A stretch of 64,000 nucleotides of DNA from NCBI GenBank assembly GCA_913056175.1, contig CAJXLM010000009.1:1-64000 (forward strand), in the 5' to 3' direction. Positions 17,711 to 26,819 of the stretch are shown here, one piece after another (position 1 is the stretch's first letter; the number at the start of each line of letters is the position of its first letter). This stretch comes from an uncultured Opitutia bacterium. Its GTDB lineage: Bacteria > Verrucomicrobiota > Verrucomicrobiia > Opitutales > Puniceicoccaceae. A model generated the notes under the pieces. That model made no database searches and had not been told where the DNA came from. It saw only the letters and a program-made list of their open reading frames with translations. Position numbers and translations under genes: made by a program.

Positions 17711-19000
17711 ATGTCCCCACCACTTGGTCCTTCCCCGAAGCCGGTCCCCCTCCGCACCCAACTCGCCGGGGCCTTCGGGAACATCCTCGAGTGGTACGAC
17801 TTTGCGGTGTTCGGCTTCCTCGCCCCGGTGATGAGCCCCCTCTTCTTCCCGGCCTCCGATCCGGTGGCGGGGCTCCTCAAGACTTACGGGATCTTTGCGG
17901 CCGGATATTTCATGCGTCCCCTCGGCGGAGTCGTCCTCGGCTGGATCGGGGATCGGCTCGGGCGGAGACGCTCCCTGCAGATCTCGATCTTTCTCATGGC
18001 CGTACCCACGGTCCTCGTGGGGATCCTCCCCACCCACGCCACCCTAGGAGCAGGCGCTGCGCTCCTCCTTATCCTGCTTCGCCTTGTCCAGGGAGTCTCC
18101 GTGGGCGGGGAGCTCATCGGGTCAGCGGCCTACCTCGTCGAAACCGCACCGCCCGAAAGGCGGGGCCTCACCGGCAGCCTTTCCGTTTCCGGAGCCGTCG
18201 GCGGGATCCTGCTCGGCTCGCTCGTGGTCACCGTCCTGACCGCGCTCCTGCCGGAGACCGCCCTGAGCGCATGGGGCTGGCGCGTACCCTTCCTCTGCGG
18301 GGCGATCATTTTTGGGGCAGGCTTCTGGTTACGCCGGCATATGCCGGAGACCGAAGCCTTTGAGTCGACGCGGAAGGAGGGCGGCATCCGGTACAACCCC
18401 GTGGCCGATGTCCTCCGCCACCACCTCCCACAGGTCCTCCACCTGGTCCTCATCCTCCTCCTCTTCGCCTCCAGTTTCTACACCCTCTTCGTCTGGATGC
18501 CGGCCTACCTCGAGGACTTCGTCGAGCCGCCGGTCGACCGCGCCCTCCTCGTCAACACCGTCGCCATGGTCGTGCTGGTGCTGGCCATCCCACTCATGGG
18601 CTGGCTCTCCGACCGGATCGGCCGCCGGCTCGTGCTCACCCTTGCGACCGCCGGCTTCCTCCTCCTCGCTTATCCCCTCTTCCAGTGGATCGACACCGGA
18701 AGCCTGGGCCTGGTCCTCGCCGCCCAGCTCATTTTCGCGATCATCCTCGCCGGCATTCAGGGCCCGATGCCCGCCACCATGATCGCGATGTTCCCGCCGG
18801 AAAACCGGCTCAGCGGGGTCGGTCTCGCCTACAACCTCGCCCTCGCCCTCTTCGGGGGCACCTCCCCCATGGTCTGCACCTGGCTCATCGCGGTGACCGG
18901 CCTGAAGACCGCGCCCGCCCTCTACCTGATCACTCTCGGCCTCATTACCTTTTTCGCCCTCGTGCTGGCCTCCCCGCGAGAGGAACGGGCCCAAGCCTAA
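17711..19000 (+). CDS. MFS transporter, metabolite:H+ symporter (MHS) family
   Basis: This 429-residue protein has 12 predicted TM helices and both MFS loop motifs (GWIGDRLGRRRS after helix 2, GWLSDRIGRR after helix 8). The start GNILEWYDFAVFGFLAP and RLVQGVSVGGELIGSAAYLVE are diagnostic of MHS members such as ProP, ShiA and KgtP. Substrates in this family are osmolytes, dicarboxylates or aromatic acids. It lacks the C-terminal coiled coil of osmosensing E. coli ProP, so an osmolyte role is possible but unproven. The start follows a C-rich leader without a Shine-Dalgarno. Confidence 0.88.
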   Translation: MSPPLGPSPKPVPLRTQLAGAFGNILEWYDFAVFGFLAPVMSPLFFPASDPVAGLLKTYGIFAAGYFMRPLGGVVLGWIGDRLGRRRSLQISIFLMAVPTVLVGILPTHATLGAGAALLLILLRLVQGVSVGGELIGSAAYLVETAPPERRGLTGSLSVSGAVGGILLGSLVVTVLTALLPETALSAWGWRVPFLCGAIIFGAGFWLRRHMPETEAFESTRKEGGIRYNPVADVLRHHLPQVLHLVLILLLFASSFYTLFVWMPAYLEDFVEPPVDRALLVNTVAMVVLVLAIPLMGWLSDRIGRRLVLTLATAGFLLLAYPLFQWIDTGSLGLVLAAQLIFAIILAGIQGPMPATMIAMFPPENRLSGVGLAYNLALALFGGTSPMVCTWLIAVTGLKTAPALYLITLGLITFFALVLASPREERAQA

Positions 19001-20079
19001 GGATCCCCGAGGAAGGGGAAGGGAAAGAAGCTCCCCGCCCGGCGCTGCTCCCTCCCAGCGCTCACCCTTTTCGCCCGGATTCCCGGGCGGGAGTCGCACC
19101 CCCGGGTCAAGAGCGGCCCGGACCCGGAAGCGGCCCCGGGCCGCGGTGAGGATGCGGACTTGCCGCGCCCCCCGCGCCAACCCTCCGGTATCTCCGCCTC
19201 AAGGAAGCCTGGCCGGTCTTCCTCCGGCAGGGTGCGCCGCCTCCGATCCGGCCCATTCCGCAAGCGCCTCGCCACCCGGCAGCGCGATCTCCGGATCGGG
19301 GCGCAGCTCCCCTCGCCACGCTGCCGCGGGCACCGAAGTTTTCCGGGAAGCTCCAAGCCGAATTTCCGGCCCCCGAATTGCGCGGGGAGATCGGGAAACT
19401 CCCGGAGCAACGCACCCTGCTGCCCACCACCCTCGGCCTTCTCCAGCCTGCGGACCACTGCCCGTCCCTTGCGGGGTGGAGTGACCGCACCATCCTTCCT
19501 TTCCTCCCCGCCATCGGTTCCCCGGTCCGGGGATTCCTGAGCACGACGACCAAGGCTCGCCCCGAACCCGTCCGACGGTTCCATCGGTTGCGGCTGGCAG
19601 GGATGCGGACGCACTGCCCGCGAACGGCATCGCGGGGTCGCAGGCCACGGTTCCCCTCCGCGATTCCCCTAGGAGGTCACGAAGCATCGCGGACTCGTCC
19701 ACCGTTCCGCCCCATAACCGCGCACCCGATCCATTCGGTCGGCCTGCCTGAATGTCGTTGCGGTGATGAGGAGGCGCATGAAACCAACCTCCACCGCTCC
19801 CATCCTCCCGATCTCCGGGCTCTCTTGCCGACAGACCCACCGGGCAGAGATCCTCTCTCTTCCCTCCAGGCCATCCCGGTCTGGCCCATCCGGGAGAATC
19901 CCGGTTCTTTCCCCAAAACCGCGCGCCCTCCGCCTCGGACGGGTCGGCCCGCTCCCCCCTTACGTTCGCCGTCGTGGATCGGGCTGCCTCCCCCGGGAAA
20001 AAGAGCCCGGCTGCTCTCCTCGGCCCATCCCGCTGCCCCTCTCCCCTCCTCTCCGATTCGCAACAATCGTGGCGTCTTC
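19001..20079. other. 1.1-kb region without a supported gene
   Basis: The open frames here are antisense extensions or Arg/Pro/Ser-rich and show no family features. Two GC hairpins sit near the left end (19072-19089 and 19113-19144). The rest, between the MFS gene and the convergent efflux operon, has no visible RNA gene or repeat. Confidence 0.45.
19072..19089 (+). terminator. Hairpin downstream of MHS symporter
   Basis: cgcccgg (19072-19078), loop attc, ccgggcg (19083-19089): a perfect 7-bp stem with a tetraloop, 71 nt after the stop. A second perfect 9-bp inverted repeat, gcggcccgg/ccgggccgc, spans 19113-19144. Neither has a T-run. Confidence 0.35.
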
Positions 20080-22599
20080 TCAGCCCACCGAGTCCCCCAC
20101 CGCCAATCGCAACTCCGCATAGCTCGCGCGTACCGCGAGGCGGGCGCTCACGAGGGATTCGCGGGCGGTGGTCAGGTCGGCCTGGGCGGTCTGCACCTCG
20201 TTGAGAGTCGCCAAGCCGTTCTCGAAGGAGGCAAGGGTCGCCTCGTGGGAGGCCTCCGCCGCCGCGAGAAGGGCCGCCGCCGAGGTGACCTGCTCACGGG
20301 CATTCCGGAAATCGATGAAAGCCGTCCACACCTCGCGGACGGCTTGATTGCGGGCCTTGCGCAGCTCCGCCTGCACCTTGCGCTCCTCCGCGCGGGCCTC
20401 ACGGATCTCCGCCGCCCGTCGGTCCCCCTCAAACACGGTCCACTCGAACACGATGCCCGCGCCGTAGAGGGGCTCGGTCTTGGGATCGATCCACGAATCG
20501 TCCTCCACCCGGAAGGCATTGGTCACCCAGCCGGCATTCGCGTTCGCAGAGAGGACGGGCCACCAGCCGGCCTCCGCTTCCGCGATGCCGGCCTCCGCCG
20601 CCCGCAGGGCCGCTACCCGCGCGCGCAGGTCGGGCCGCTGGAGGAGGGCCCGGTCCACCAGCTGGCCTGCCCCGTTCTCGAGCACGGGCAACGCGCTCTC
20701 GTCCAAGTCGTCCGCGATCCGCGGGGGCTGGCTGGGATCGATCCCCACCGCCTCCGCGAGTCGCACCCGGGCGGACTGGAGATCCCCCCGCAACGCGGAG
20801 CGGTCGAAGCGGGTCTGGGCGACCGCCTGGCGGGCCCGGAGGAGTTCGGGCTCGGTAACGAGTCCCTGCCGGAAGCCGAGCGCGGCCGCCTCCTCGAGGA
20901 GGAGGGCGTCCTCGAGGGCAGCTTCGGCCACGCGCTCCTGCGCCCGGGTCTCCAGCACCGCGTAGTAGGCCTCCGTGACTTCGAAGACCACGGCCTGGTG
21001 CTCGGCGTTGAAGGCAAAGGTTTCCGCAAGAGCCATTTGGCGGGTCGCCTCCACGGCCGCCGCACTCTCCCCGAAATCGAGGAGCAGCCACTCCACGGAG
21101 ACCTGCGGGCGGAACTGGGCGGCGTCGACGCTGAACCTTCCCTTCGGAAAGAGATCCGTCGGCAGGGGAAAGTCCTGCCGCTCGTAGGCGCCGAGGAGGG
21201 CCAGGGAGACCTCCGGCGAGAAGGTACTCGCGGCCACGCCCACCCGGGCCGCCGCTGCCCGGGCTCGCTCCCACGCCAGCCGGGTCTCGGGACGGTTCCG
21301 CTGGGCCAGATCGATCAGGGCGGGCAAGCGGTAGACCTCCCCGGGATTGTAGGCAGCCACCCTCGCCTCGCGGAAAGCCGCGGGCATCCGGTAGTCGGCC
21401 GCGTCCGGCGGCTCCCACGAACGGTCCGGGATGGGTGGCGCCACGCCGCTGCCAATCTGGCAGCCGGGCAGGAAGAAGAGCGCCGCCATCAAGCCCACCG
21501 CAACGGTGGCGGGTCGCGCGGTCTTCTTCACGAGGCGCTTGGTCTCGTCCGGCCAGAGAACCGCGAACACGAGGGCCATCATGAGATTGCCGAGGAGGAT
21601 ACCGAGGAGGCGGTCGCGCAGGACGGTGAGATCGGTGCTCGGACCGAAACCGTGCGTCAACATCATGAACTGGGCGAGCCCGATCTGCCAGCCGGCGTAG
21701 GCGATCCGCTCGCTGCCGACCGCAACCCATGCGGCGATCGCCGAGCCGAATGCGAGGAAGAGCAGAAGGGCCCCGAACGCCTCGTCCGCCGGGATGATCG
21801 ATACGGTCGCCCAGAAGGCCAGAATCGCCCCGGTAGTGGCTCCCGTGATCCGCAACCAACTCTTGTGCACGATCGCCGCGGTCGTGGGCAGGGCGACGAT
21901 GAGGCAGGTAACAAGGGCGGTGTGGATGAGGGGGAGGTCGACGATGCTGTAGACGAAGTAGGTGGCCATGGAGGCAAGGGTGGCCTTGATTGCGTAGAAG
22001 GTGTATACCGGGTTCTTGGGCCAGTCCTTCGCCATGGTGATCTGCGGTAGGGGCTCAGGGGGGAGGCCTTCCGGGGTCGCCCGCTCGGGCGGAAAGAGGA
22101 AGGTGGCCAGCACGACGGAGCCAGTGCCCGCGAAAGTGATCGGGAGAATCCAGAGGGCCGCCCGCTCCCAGAGATGAGGATAGGGGAGCACATCCGGAAG
22201 GGTCAGGATGATCGCGAGGCAGATGGTGAAGTCCCGCATCAGGTCCCCGTCACTCATGCCCCGCGAGACGAAAAAGCCGATGTAGAGAATGAGGGTCAGC
22301 CAGAGGAGGCGGAGCCAGTCCGGATCGGAGGCGAACTTGAGGAGGAGAAGCCCGATGAAGACCGCCATGATGACCAAGAGGACCACCGCGACACAACTGA
22401 TGTAGGTCGAGGCGCTGCCATTCCGGGACGTGGCGATGCAGAAGTAGAGGGCGAGCCAACCGAGCACGGGCATACGGAAGGCCATCACCATGATCGTCGT
22501 GAACACTACCGCCACGACGATCCGGAGAGTGAGCAGGCCCCGGCCGGGAAAGGGCATGAGGTCGTCCACGACCTGCCCGAATTTGCGCAGAAAAGTCAC
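20080..22599 (-). CDS. FUSC inner-membrane protein fused to TolC-type outer-membrane lipoprotein (AaeB-OMF fusion)
   Basis: One uninterrupted 839-residue frame contains two transporter parts. Residues 1-355 are a FUSC/AaeB-like membrane domain with two sets of TM helices. Residue 357 onward reads VKKTARPATVAVGLMAAL then FFLPGC (Cys380), a complete lipoprotein signal peptide with lipobox. The remainder is an outer-membrane efflux (TolC/NodT) protein with two coiled-coil repeats (about 430-630 and 640-835). The gene starts at GTG (22599), overlapping the aaeA-like stop (GTGA). A codon at 21531 (GTG) could be an internal start giving a separate lipoprotein. Either product would complete an inner-periplasm-outer membrane pump. 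AaeB homologues export aromatic acids. Confidence 0.85.
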   Translation of the reverse strand: MTFLRKFGQVVDDLMPFPGRGLLTLRIVVAVVFTTIMVMAFRMPVLGWLALYFCIATSRNGSASTYISCVAVVLLVIMAVFIGLLLLKFASDPDWLRLLWLTLILYIGFFVSRGMSDGDLMRDFTICLAIILTLPDVLPYPHLWERAALWILPITFAGTGSVVLATFLFPPERATPEGLPPEPLPQITMAKDWPKNPVYTFYAIKATLASMATYFVYSIVDLPLIHTALVTCLIVALPTTAAIVHKSWLRITGATTGAILAFWATVSIIPADEAFGALLLFLAFGSAIAAWVAVGSERIAYAGWQIGLAQFMMLTHGFGPSTDLTVLRDRLLGILLGNLMMALVFAVLWPDETKRLVKKTARPATVAVGLMAALFFLPGCQIGSGVAPPIPDRSWEPPDAADYRMPAAFREARVAAYNPGEVYRLPALIDLAQRNRPETRLAWERARAAAARVGVAASTFSPEVSLALLGAYERQDFPLPTDLFPKGRFSVDAAQFRPQVSVEWLLLDFGESAAAVEATRQMALAETFAFNAEHQAVVFEVTEAYYAVLETRAQERVAEAALEDALLLEEAAALGFRQGLVTEPELLRARQAVAQTRFDRSALRGDLQSARVRLAEAVGIDPSQPPRIADDLDESALPVLENGAGQLVDRALLQRPDLRARVAALRAAEAGIAEAEAGWWPVLSANANAGWVTNAFRVEDDSWIDPKTEPLYGAGIVFEWTVFEGDRRAAEIREARAEERKVQAELRKARNQAVREVWTAFIDFRNAREQVTSAAALLAAAEASHEATLASFENGLATLNEVQTAQADLTTARESLVSARLAVRASYAELRLAVGDSVG

Positions 22600-23672
22600 G
22601 GCTGCTCCCGCAGGGTGGCCACCGCCGAGGCGCCCACCCGGAAGGTCTCGACGGGATCGGGCTGGTCCACGCGGATGCGCACGGGGAAGCGGCGGGCCAG
22701 CCGCACCCAGTCAAGCTCCGCCCGTACGAACGGTAGCTCCGTCGCGTCGAACTGGGCATCGGTCTGAATGCCCCAGCCGATGTTGACCACCGTGCCGGTG
22801 TAGGTGCGGTCGGGAGCGGTGAGCACCTCCACGTCGACCTTTTTTCCCACCGACATCCGCCGTAAGTCCCCCTCCCGGAACCGGGCCACCACGAACCACT
22901 CGCTGGTGTCCACGAGGGTAAAGAGGGGCTCACCGGGCAGGACCATCCGGCCGGGCGGGAAGTCGAGGTTGACCACCCGGCCGTCGTACGGGGCCACCAC
23001 GGTGCACCGGTCCAGCTCGATCGCGGCCTGCCGTTCATTGATCCGCGCCGCCCGCAACTGTTGCCGGATGGGCTCGAGCTCGGGCACGGCGAGGCGGGCC
23101 GCGGTGACTTGGCGCTCGGCCGCCACCACCGAGGCCTGGGCCTCCTGCAGGGACGCCCGCGCCTCATCGTAGGTCTCCGCGGTTACGAAAGAACGCTCCA
23201 CCATCGGCTCGAGCCGGGCCAAGGTCTCCGCAGCGAGCTGCTCGGAGGCGAGGGCCAGCTCGAGGTTCGCCTCCGCAACGCGGACCTCCGCGCGGGCGGC
23301 TTCCCGCATCCGCTCCGCTTCCGCCAGTTCCGCCTCGAGTACCGAGACCTGGGCGGCGGCCTCTTCCACGGCGAGCTGGTAGCTGGTCGGATCCAGCCGG
23401 ACGAGCAAGTCCCCCTTCTCCACGGCCTGCCCGTCCTCCACGGCGACCTCGACCACACGGCCGGGCACCTCGGTGGCCACCGCCGTGTAGCGGGCCAGGA
23501 CGCTGGCGTCATCCGTGCGCGGAAACTGCTCGCCCCGCACGAGGAGCCACGCCCCGAGGGCAATGGCGCCGAGGATCACCGCCAGGCTGAGCAGCCCGGC
23601 AATAATTCGCAGCATAGGATGCTTGCCGCTCTCCTTGGTCGGGGGAGCGGAAGACGCTTCGGTTTCACTCAT
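22596..23672 (-). CDS. HlyD-family efflux adaptor (AaeA/EmrA-like)
   Basis: This 358-residue membrane-fusion protein has one TM anchor (about residues 20-46), the lipoyl halves TAVATEVPGRVVEVAVEDGQ and CTVVAPYDGRVVNLDFPPG, an alpha-hairpin rich in Ala/Glu between them and a beta-barrel with TYTGTVVNIGWGIQ. It is the periplasmic link between the FUSC transporter and outer-membrane channel encoded by the next gene, whose start overlaps its stop. The order DUF1656, HlyD, FUSC matches E. coli aaeXAB. Confidence 0.9.
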   Translation of the reverse strand: MSETEASSAPPTKESGKHPMLRIIAGLLSLAVILGAIALGAWLLVRGEQFPRTDDASVLARYTAVATEVPGRVVEVAVEDGQAVEKGDLLVRLDPTSYQLAVEEAAAQVSVLEAELAEAERMREAARAEVRVAEANLELALASEQLAAETLARLEPMVERSFVTAETYDEARASLQEAQASVVAAERQVTAARLAVPELEPIRQQLRAARINERQAAIELDRCTVVAPYDGRVVNLDFPPGRMVLPGEPLFTLVDTSEWFVVARFREGDLRRMSVGKKVDVEVLTAPDRTYTGTVVNIGWGIQTDAQFDATELPFVRAELDWVRLARRFPVRIRVDQPDPVETFRVGASAVATLREQP

Positions 23673-23682
23673 GGCGGGTGGT

Positions 23683-23886
23683 CTACGAGGCGAAGAGAAG
23701 AATCCATAACCCGCCTGACCAGAGAAGGATCAGCCCGGGGTAGAAGAGGAGAGGAAGAAGGATGTAGCGGTCGAGACGGAGGAGATGCAGGACGGACTTG
23801 GTTACCGCGGTTAGCACGATACCGGCAAGGACCGCGAGGATCCAGCCGGGAAAATACGCTCCTAAAATCTGAATCTCCGTACTCAC
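23683..23886 (-). CDS. DUF1656/AaeX-like small inner-membrane protein
   Basis: This 67-residue protein has two TM helices. EIQILGAYFPGWILAVLAGI and the basic turn RLDRYILLPLLFYPGL match the AaeX pattern (an FPP-like entry, an R-x-x-R/F turn, then a second helix). Its function is unknown, but it nearly always precedes an HlyD/FUSC pair, as here with a 10-nt gap. It starts at GTG (23886); the longer frame upstream runs antisense through the alcohol dehydrogenase gene and is not credible. Confidence 0.8.
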   Translation of the reverse strand: MSTEIQILGAYFPGWILAVLAGIVLTAVTKSVLHLLRLDRYILLPLLFYPGLILLWSGGLWILLFAS

Positions 23887-24042
23887 TGCCCGTCTTTGTG
23901 CACGCGGAGGAGAGCAGGGCAAGAAAAGTCCCGCAAGTTCTGAAACGGGGAATTGCCGCAGAGCGTTCTTCCAGGCAGGCTCTTGCACCAACCCGACCGC
24001 ACGGGGCCTCCGCGGCCCCCACCCGATTGTCCCGCGAACCTG

Positions 24043-25170
24043 ATGAAAATCCACGCCGCCGTCCTTGAAGCCATGGGAGCCGAACCTCCCTACGCCCGCA
24101 GCCAGCCCCTCTCCTGGCAGGAACTCGACCTGCAGGAACCCGGGGAGGGAGAGGTCCTCGTGAAGATCCGTGCGGCCGGGCTCTGCCACTCCGACCTCTC
24201 CGTAATGAACGGGACCCGCCCCCGCCCCACTCCCATGGCCCTCGGCCACGAGGCCGCCGCCACGGTGGAGAAGCTGGGCCCGGGTGTGACCGACCTCGAG
24301 CCGGGCGATCACGTGGTGATGGTCTTCGTACCGAGCTGCGGCCACTGCCCGGCCTGCTCGGAGGGCCGCCCGGCTCTCTGCGAGCCGGGGAACGCCCACA
24401 ACAAGGAGGGCACCCTCCTCAGCGGCGCCCGCCGCCTCAGTCGTGACGGCGAACCGGTTCACCACCACCTCGGGGTCTCCTGCTTCGCGGAATACGCGGT
24501 CTGCTCCCGCTGGTCGCTGGTCAAGATCGACCGGGAGGTCCCCTTCGAGCATGCCGCTCTCTTCGGTTGCGCGGTCCTCACGGGAGTCGGGGCCGCAGTG
24601 AACACGGCCCAGGTCCGCCCGGGACAATCAGTCGCGGTCGTCGGGCTCGGGGGAGTCGGGCTCGCCGCCCTCCTCGGCGCACGCGCCGCCGGGGCCGAGC
24701 AGATCGTCGCGGTCGACCTGCTCCCGGAAAAACTGGAACTGGCCCGCCGGCTGGGGGCCACCGACACGGTCCTCGCCGGACGCGACGAGACCGCCGGGGA
24801 AGTCCGCGCGGCCACCCGCGGCGGAGTCCACGCGGCCATCGAGACCGCCGGCGTGGTGCGCGCGGTCGAGCTGGCGTTCGCCATCACTCGTATCGGGGGT
24901 ACCACCGTTACGGCTGGCCTCTCCCACCCGGATACCCGCATCTCCGTCCACCCGGTGACCCTCGTCGCCGAGGAACGCACGCTCAAGGGCTCCTACGTCG
25001 GCAGCTGCATCCCCGTCCGCGATGTGGACCGCTACGTCCGCCTCTACAAAGCCGGTCGCCTCCCGGTCGACCAGCTGCTCACCGATACGATCCGCCCCCG
25101 GGAACTCAACGCCGCCTTCGACAAGCTCGATGCCGGACAGGCGGTTCGCCAAGTTCTTCTCGTCGATTAG
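24043..25170 (+). CDS. Zinc-dependent alcohol dehydrogenase (MDR family)
   Basis: This 375-residue cytosolic medium-chain dehydrogenase has catalytic zinc ligands in GLCHSDL (Cys48) and GHE (His69-Glu70) and a structural zinc site of four Cys (99, 102, 105, 113). The Rossmann motif is GLGGVGLAALLGA, with an acidic residue in VAVDLLPEK indicating NAD. It resembles class III/benzyl alcohol dehydrogenases with the extra loop after the structural zinc. The substrate is undetermined. It is divergent from the efflux operon (156-nt shared upstream region), which could link it to detoxification of the same compounds. Confidence 0.9.
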   Translation: MKIHAAVLEAMGAEPPYARSQPLSWQELDLQEPGEGEVLVKIRAAGLCHSDLSVMNGTRPRPTPMALGHEAAATVEKLGPGVTDLEPGDHVVMVFVPSCGHCPACSEGRPALCEPGNAHNKEGTLLSGARRLSRDGEPVHHHLGVSCFAEYAVCSRWSLVKIDREVPFEHAALFGCAVLTGVGAAVNTAQVRPGQSVAVVGLGGVGLAALLGARAAGAEQIVAVDLLPEKLELARRLGATDTVLAGRDETAGEVRAATRGGVHAAIETAGVVRAVELAFAITRIGGTTVTAGLSHPDTRISVHPVTLVAEERTLKGSYVGSCIPVRDVDRYVRLYKAGRLPVDQLLTDTIRPRELNAAFDKLDAGQAVRQVLLVD

Positions 25171-25453
25171 CCACAAGGCCGATCCCCCTCCGCCCAGAAC
25201 ACGGCCCCGCCAGCCCCCTCCGCCACGTCCTCAAGGAACACTCCCGACCCAACGTCCCCTTCCTGCGCCCCCCCAGCCTTCCCAGCACCCACGCACCCCC
25301 GGCCGCGCCAGCACCCGCGCCCCCCGTCCGCGCCGGGAATCAGGAAAACACCCACGGGATACGCCCACCACCCTTCCCGTCCGCCCCCTCGCGCTCCGGA
25401 TCACCCTCACAACCCCACCCTCAACCGCCTCGCCCCGCGGTCCCCGCCTGTAT

Positions 25454-25470
25454 CCAACAACCCGACACGA
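25454..25470 (-). repeat. Dispersed motif copy (GTGTCGGGTTGTT type)
   Basis: ccaacaacccgacacga here is the reverse complement of the motif that borders the Y1-type gene at 31983-32000 and 33362-33379. It stands alone here, with no gene attached. Confidence 0.5.
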
Positions 25471-26052
25471 TTGATCCCACCCGTCTCTTCCACGGATTGG
25501 CTCCGGGATCCCCACCCCGGCGCCGATGGGCTCTTGAACCCGACCCCACTCCTCCCCAGCAGCCCCACCCTTCAGGATCTCACCCCACCCGACACCCACT
25601 CTCAACGGGGGAAATCTCTCGCCGAACCCCCGGGCGCAGGCCCTGCGCGACCGACTCCCCCAAGGCTACCCCCCCGGAATCCGGCCTCTTCCCTCTCCGG
25701 AGGCGCGGCAAGGCCTTTTCCAAAGCACCGTCCCCCACTCGAACCTCCACCCAACCCACCCAGCCCGCGAACCCAAGTCGGACCGCCCCGCCACCCTCCT
25801 TTCTCCTCTCCCTTTCGCAAGTTGCTCCTCCATGACCCGGCCCTCCCGGGTCCACCCGAGAGCCGGAGCCTCCCGCGCTCCGTTTCCGGATTCGCGGTAC
25901 GGGTAACGGAACGGAGGGCGCGCCCAACGGAGCCTGCCTGCTCGCTGCGGTCCCTTGGGCGCGCGGAAAAAGGAAAGTTCCGAGAGGGTAGGGCTACCGA
26001 TGTCCGACCCTCTCTGTAAAACTCGGAGACCACACTGGCACTCCCCCCCACA

Positions 26053-26070
26053 GATCGCCCCTGGGCGATC
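26053..26070. promoter_or_regulatory. Perfect 8-bp inverted repeat 20 nt before an orphan gene
   Basis: gatcgccc (26053-26060), ct, gggcgatc (26063-26070). It lies just upstream of the ATG at 26090, so it could be an operator or a 5'-UTR hairpin. No known regulator motif is recognised. Confidence 0.35.
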
Positions 26071-26089
26071 CCTGCTCCCGCTTTCCTCC

Positions 26090-26761
26090 ATGGATTCACG
26101 CACCCCCGACTCCGAATTTCCCCCCGACCCGTCCGTGGCTCCCTCGAAGCGCGGGGAGCCACGCTTTGTCCGCAAGACCTGGCGCTCCATGACGGCCCGC
26201 CCCCTCTGGATCGGTTCGGCGCTGCGCTCCCCGCAGGCCGACGCCTCCGAGCCGTTTACCCGGATTGTACGCACCGAGCGTCCCCTCGCCGAATTCCGGC
26301 TGGCCTGGCAGGATCCGGAGGGAGCCGGCTGGATCCATCCGGTCGGTGCCTTTCAGATCGACTTGACCCGCCACACCCTCCTCTCGGCCCATCGACTGGA
26401 GTTCCAACGGGCGGGCCCCCGCTTCCTCGGCCGGATCGGCGGGGAGGAGTGGGAAGAGCTGGTGCGTTGGCCCGAATCCACCCACCCCCAGGAGAAGTCG
26501 TGGCGGATTGACGCCTTCCTCGCCACCGAGGTGCTCGGCCGGCTGACCGCCGAGATCCTCGTCCGCTTCCTCCACCGGGATGCGGCCCGCCAATCCCTGC
26601 AGCGGAGGTTGGCCCTCACCAGCGGCCTCACCACCACCTCGGCCCCGCTCTCCACTGTCCGCGACGAACTCCTCCGCCACGCCTGGGACAACCACGAGGG
26701 GGATCCGCAGCGGTACTCCGGTCTCGGCGGCCAGTGGGGAATGTTCCTGCTGGCGCCCTAA
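26090..26761 (+). CDS. Hypothetical protein, no family recognised
   Basis: This 223-residue soluble protein has no signal peptide or TM segment. The first 35 residues are polar and Pro-rich. A beta-rich stretch follows (about 55-120), then mixed helices rich in Arg and Leu (RLTAEILVRFLHRDAARQ), ending in QRYSGLGGQWGMFLLAP. Composition and frame statistics look genuine (balanced Trp, Phe, His; no long Pro/Arg runs). ATG 26090 is the first in-frame Met after the hairpin. It stands alone between the ADH gene and convergent hpf. Possibly lineage-specific. Confidence 0.65.
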   Translation: MDSRTPDSEFPPDPSVAPSKRGEPRFVRKTWRSMTARPLWIGSALRSPQADASEPFTRIVRTERPLAEFRLAWQDPEGAGWIHPVGAFQIDLTRHTLLSAHRLEFQRAGPRFLGRIGGEEWEELVRWPESTHPQEKSWRIDAFLATEVLGRLTAEILVRFLHRDAARQSLQRRLALTSGLTTTSAPLSTVRDELLRHAWDNHEGDPQRYSGLGGQWGMFLLAP

Positions 26762-26819
26762 CCCGGTTCCCGCGGATCCGTCCGAGAAGACGGATCCGCA
26801 CCCGGGCCCCGGCGGCGGT

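Larger units (their letters stand above)
25171..26089. other. 0.9-kb noncoding region with extreme C-over-G strand bias
   Basis: From about 25180 to 25830 the + strand is dominated by C and A with little G or T; the open frames are runs of Pro, Arg, Ser and Thr and are not credible proteins. One copy of a dispersed 13-bp motif lies at 25456-25468. A perfect hairpin lies at 26053-26070 just before the next gene. Confidence 0.45.

Noticed and set aside
16811-19000. Genomic island made of azlCD and the MHS symporter
   Set aside because: No flanking integrase, tRNA or composition shift; ordinary transport genes.
19378-22050. An 890-codon plus-strand frame crossing the 19-20 kb gap
   Set aside because: Most of it is antisense to the FUSC-TolC fusion; the part in the gap is Arg/Pro-rich with no family features.
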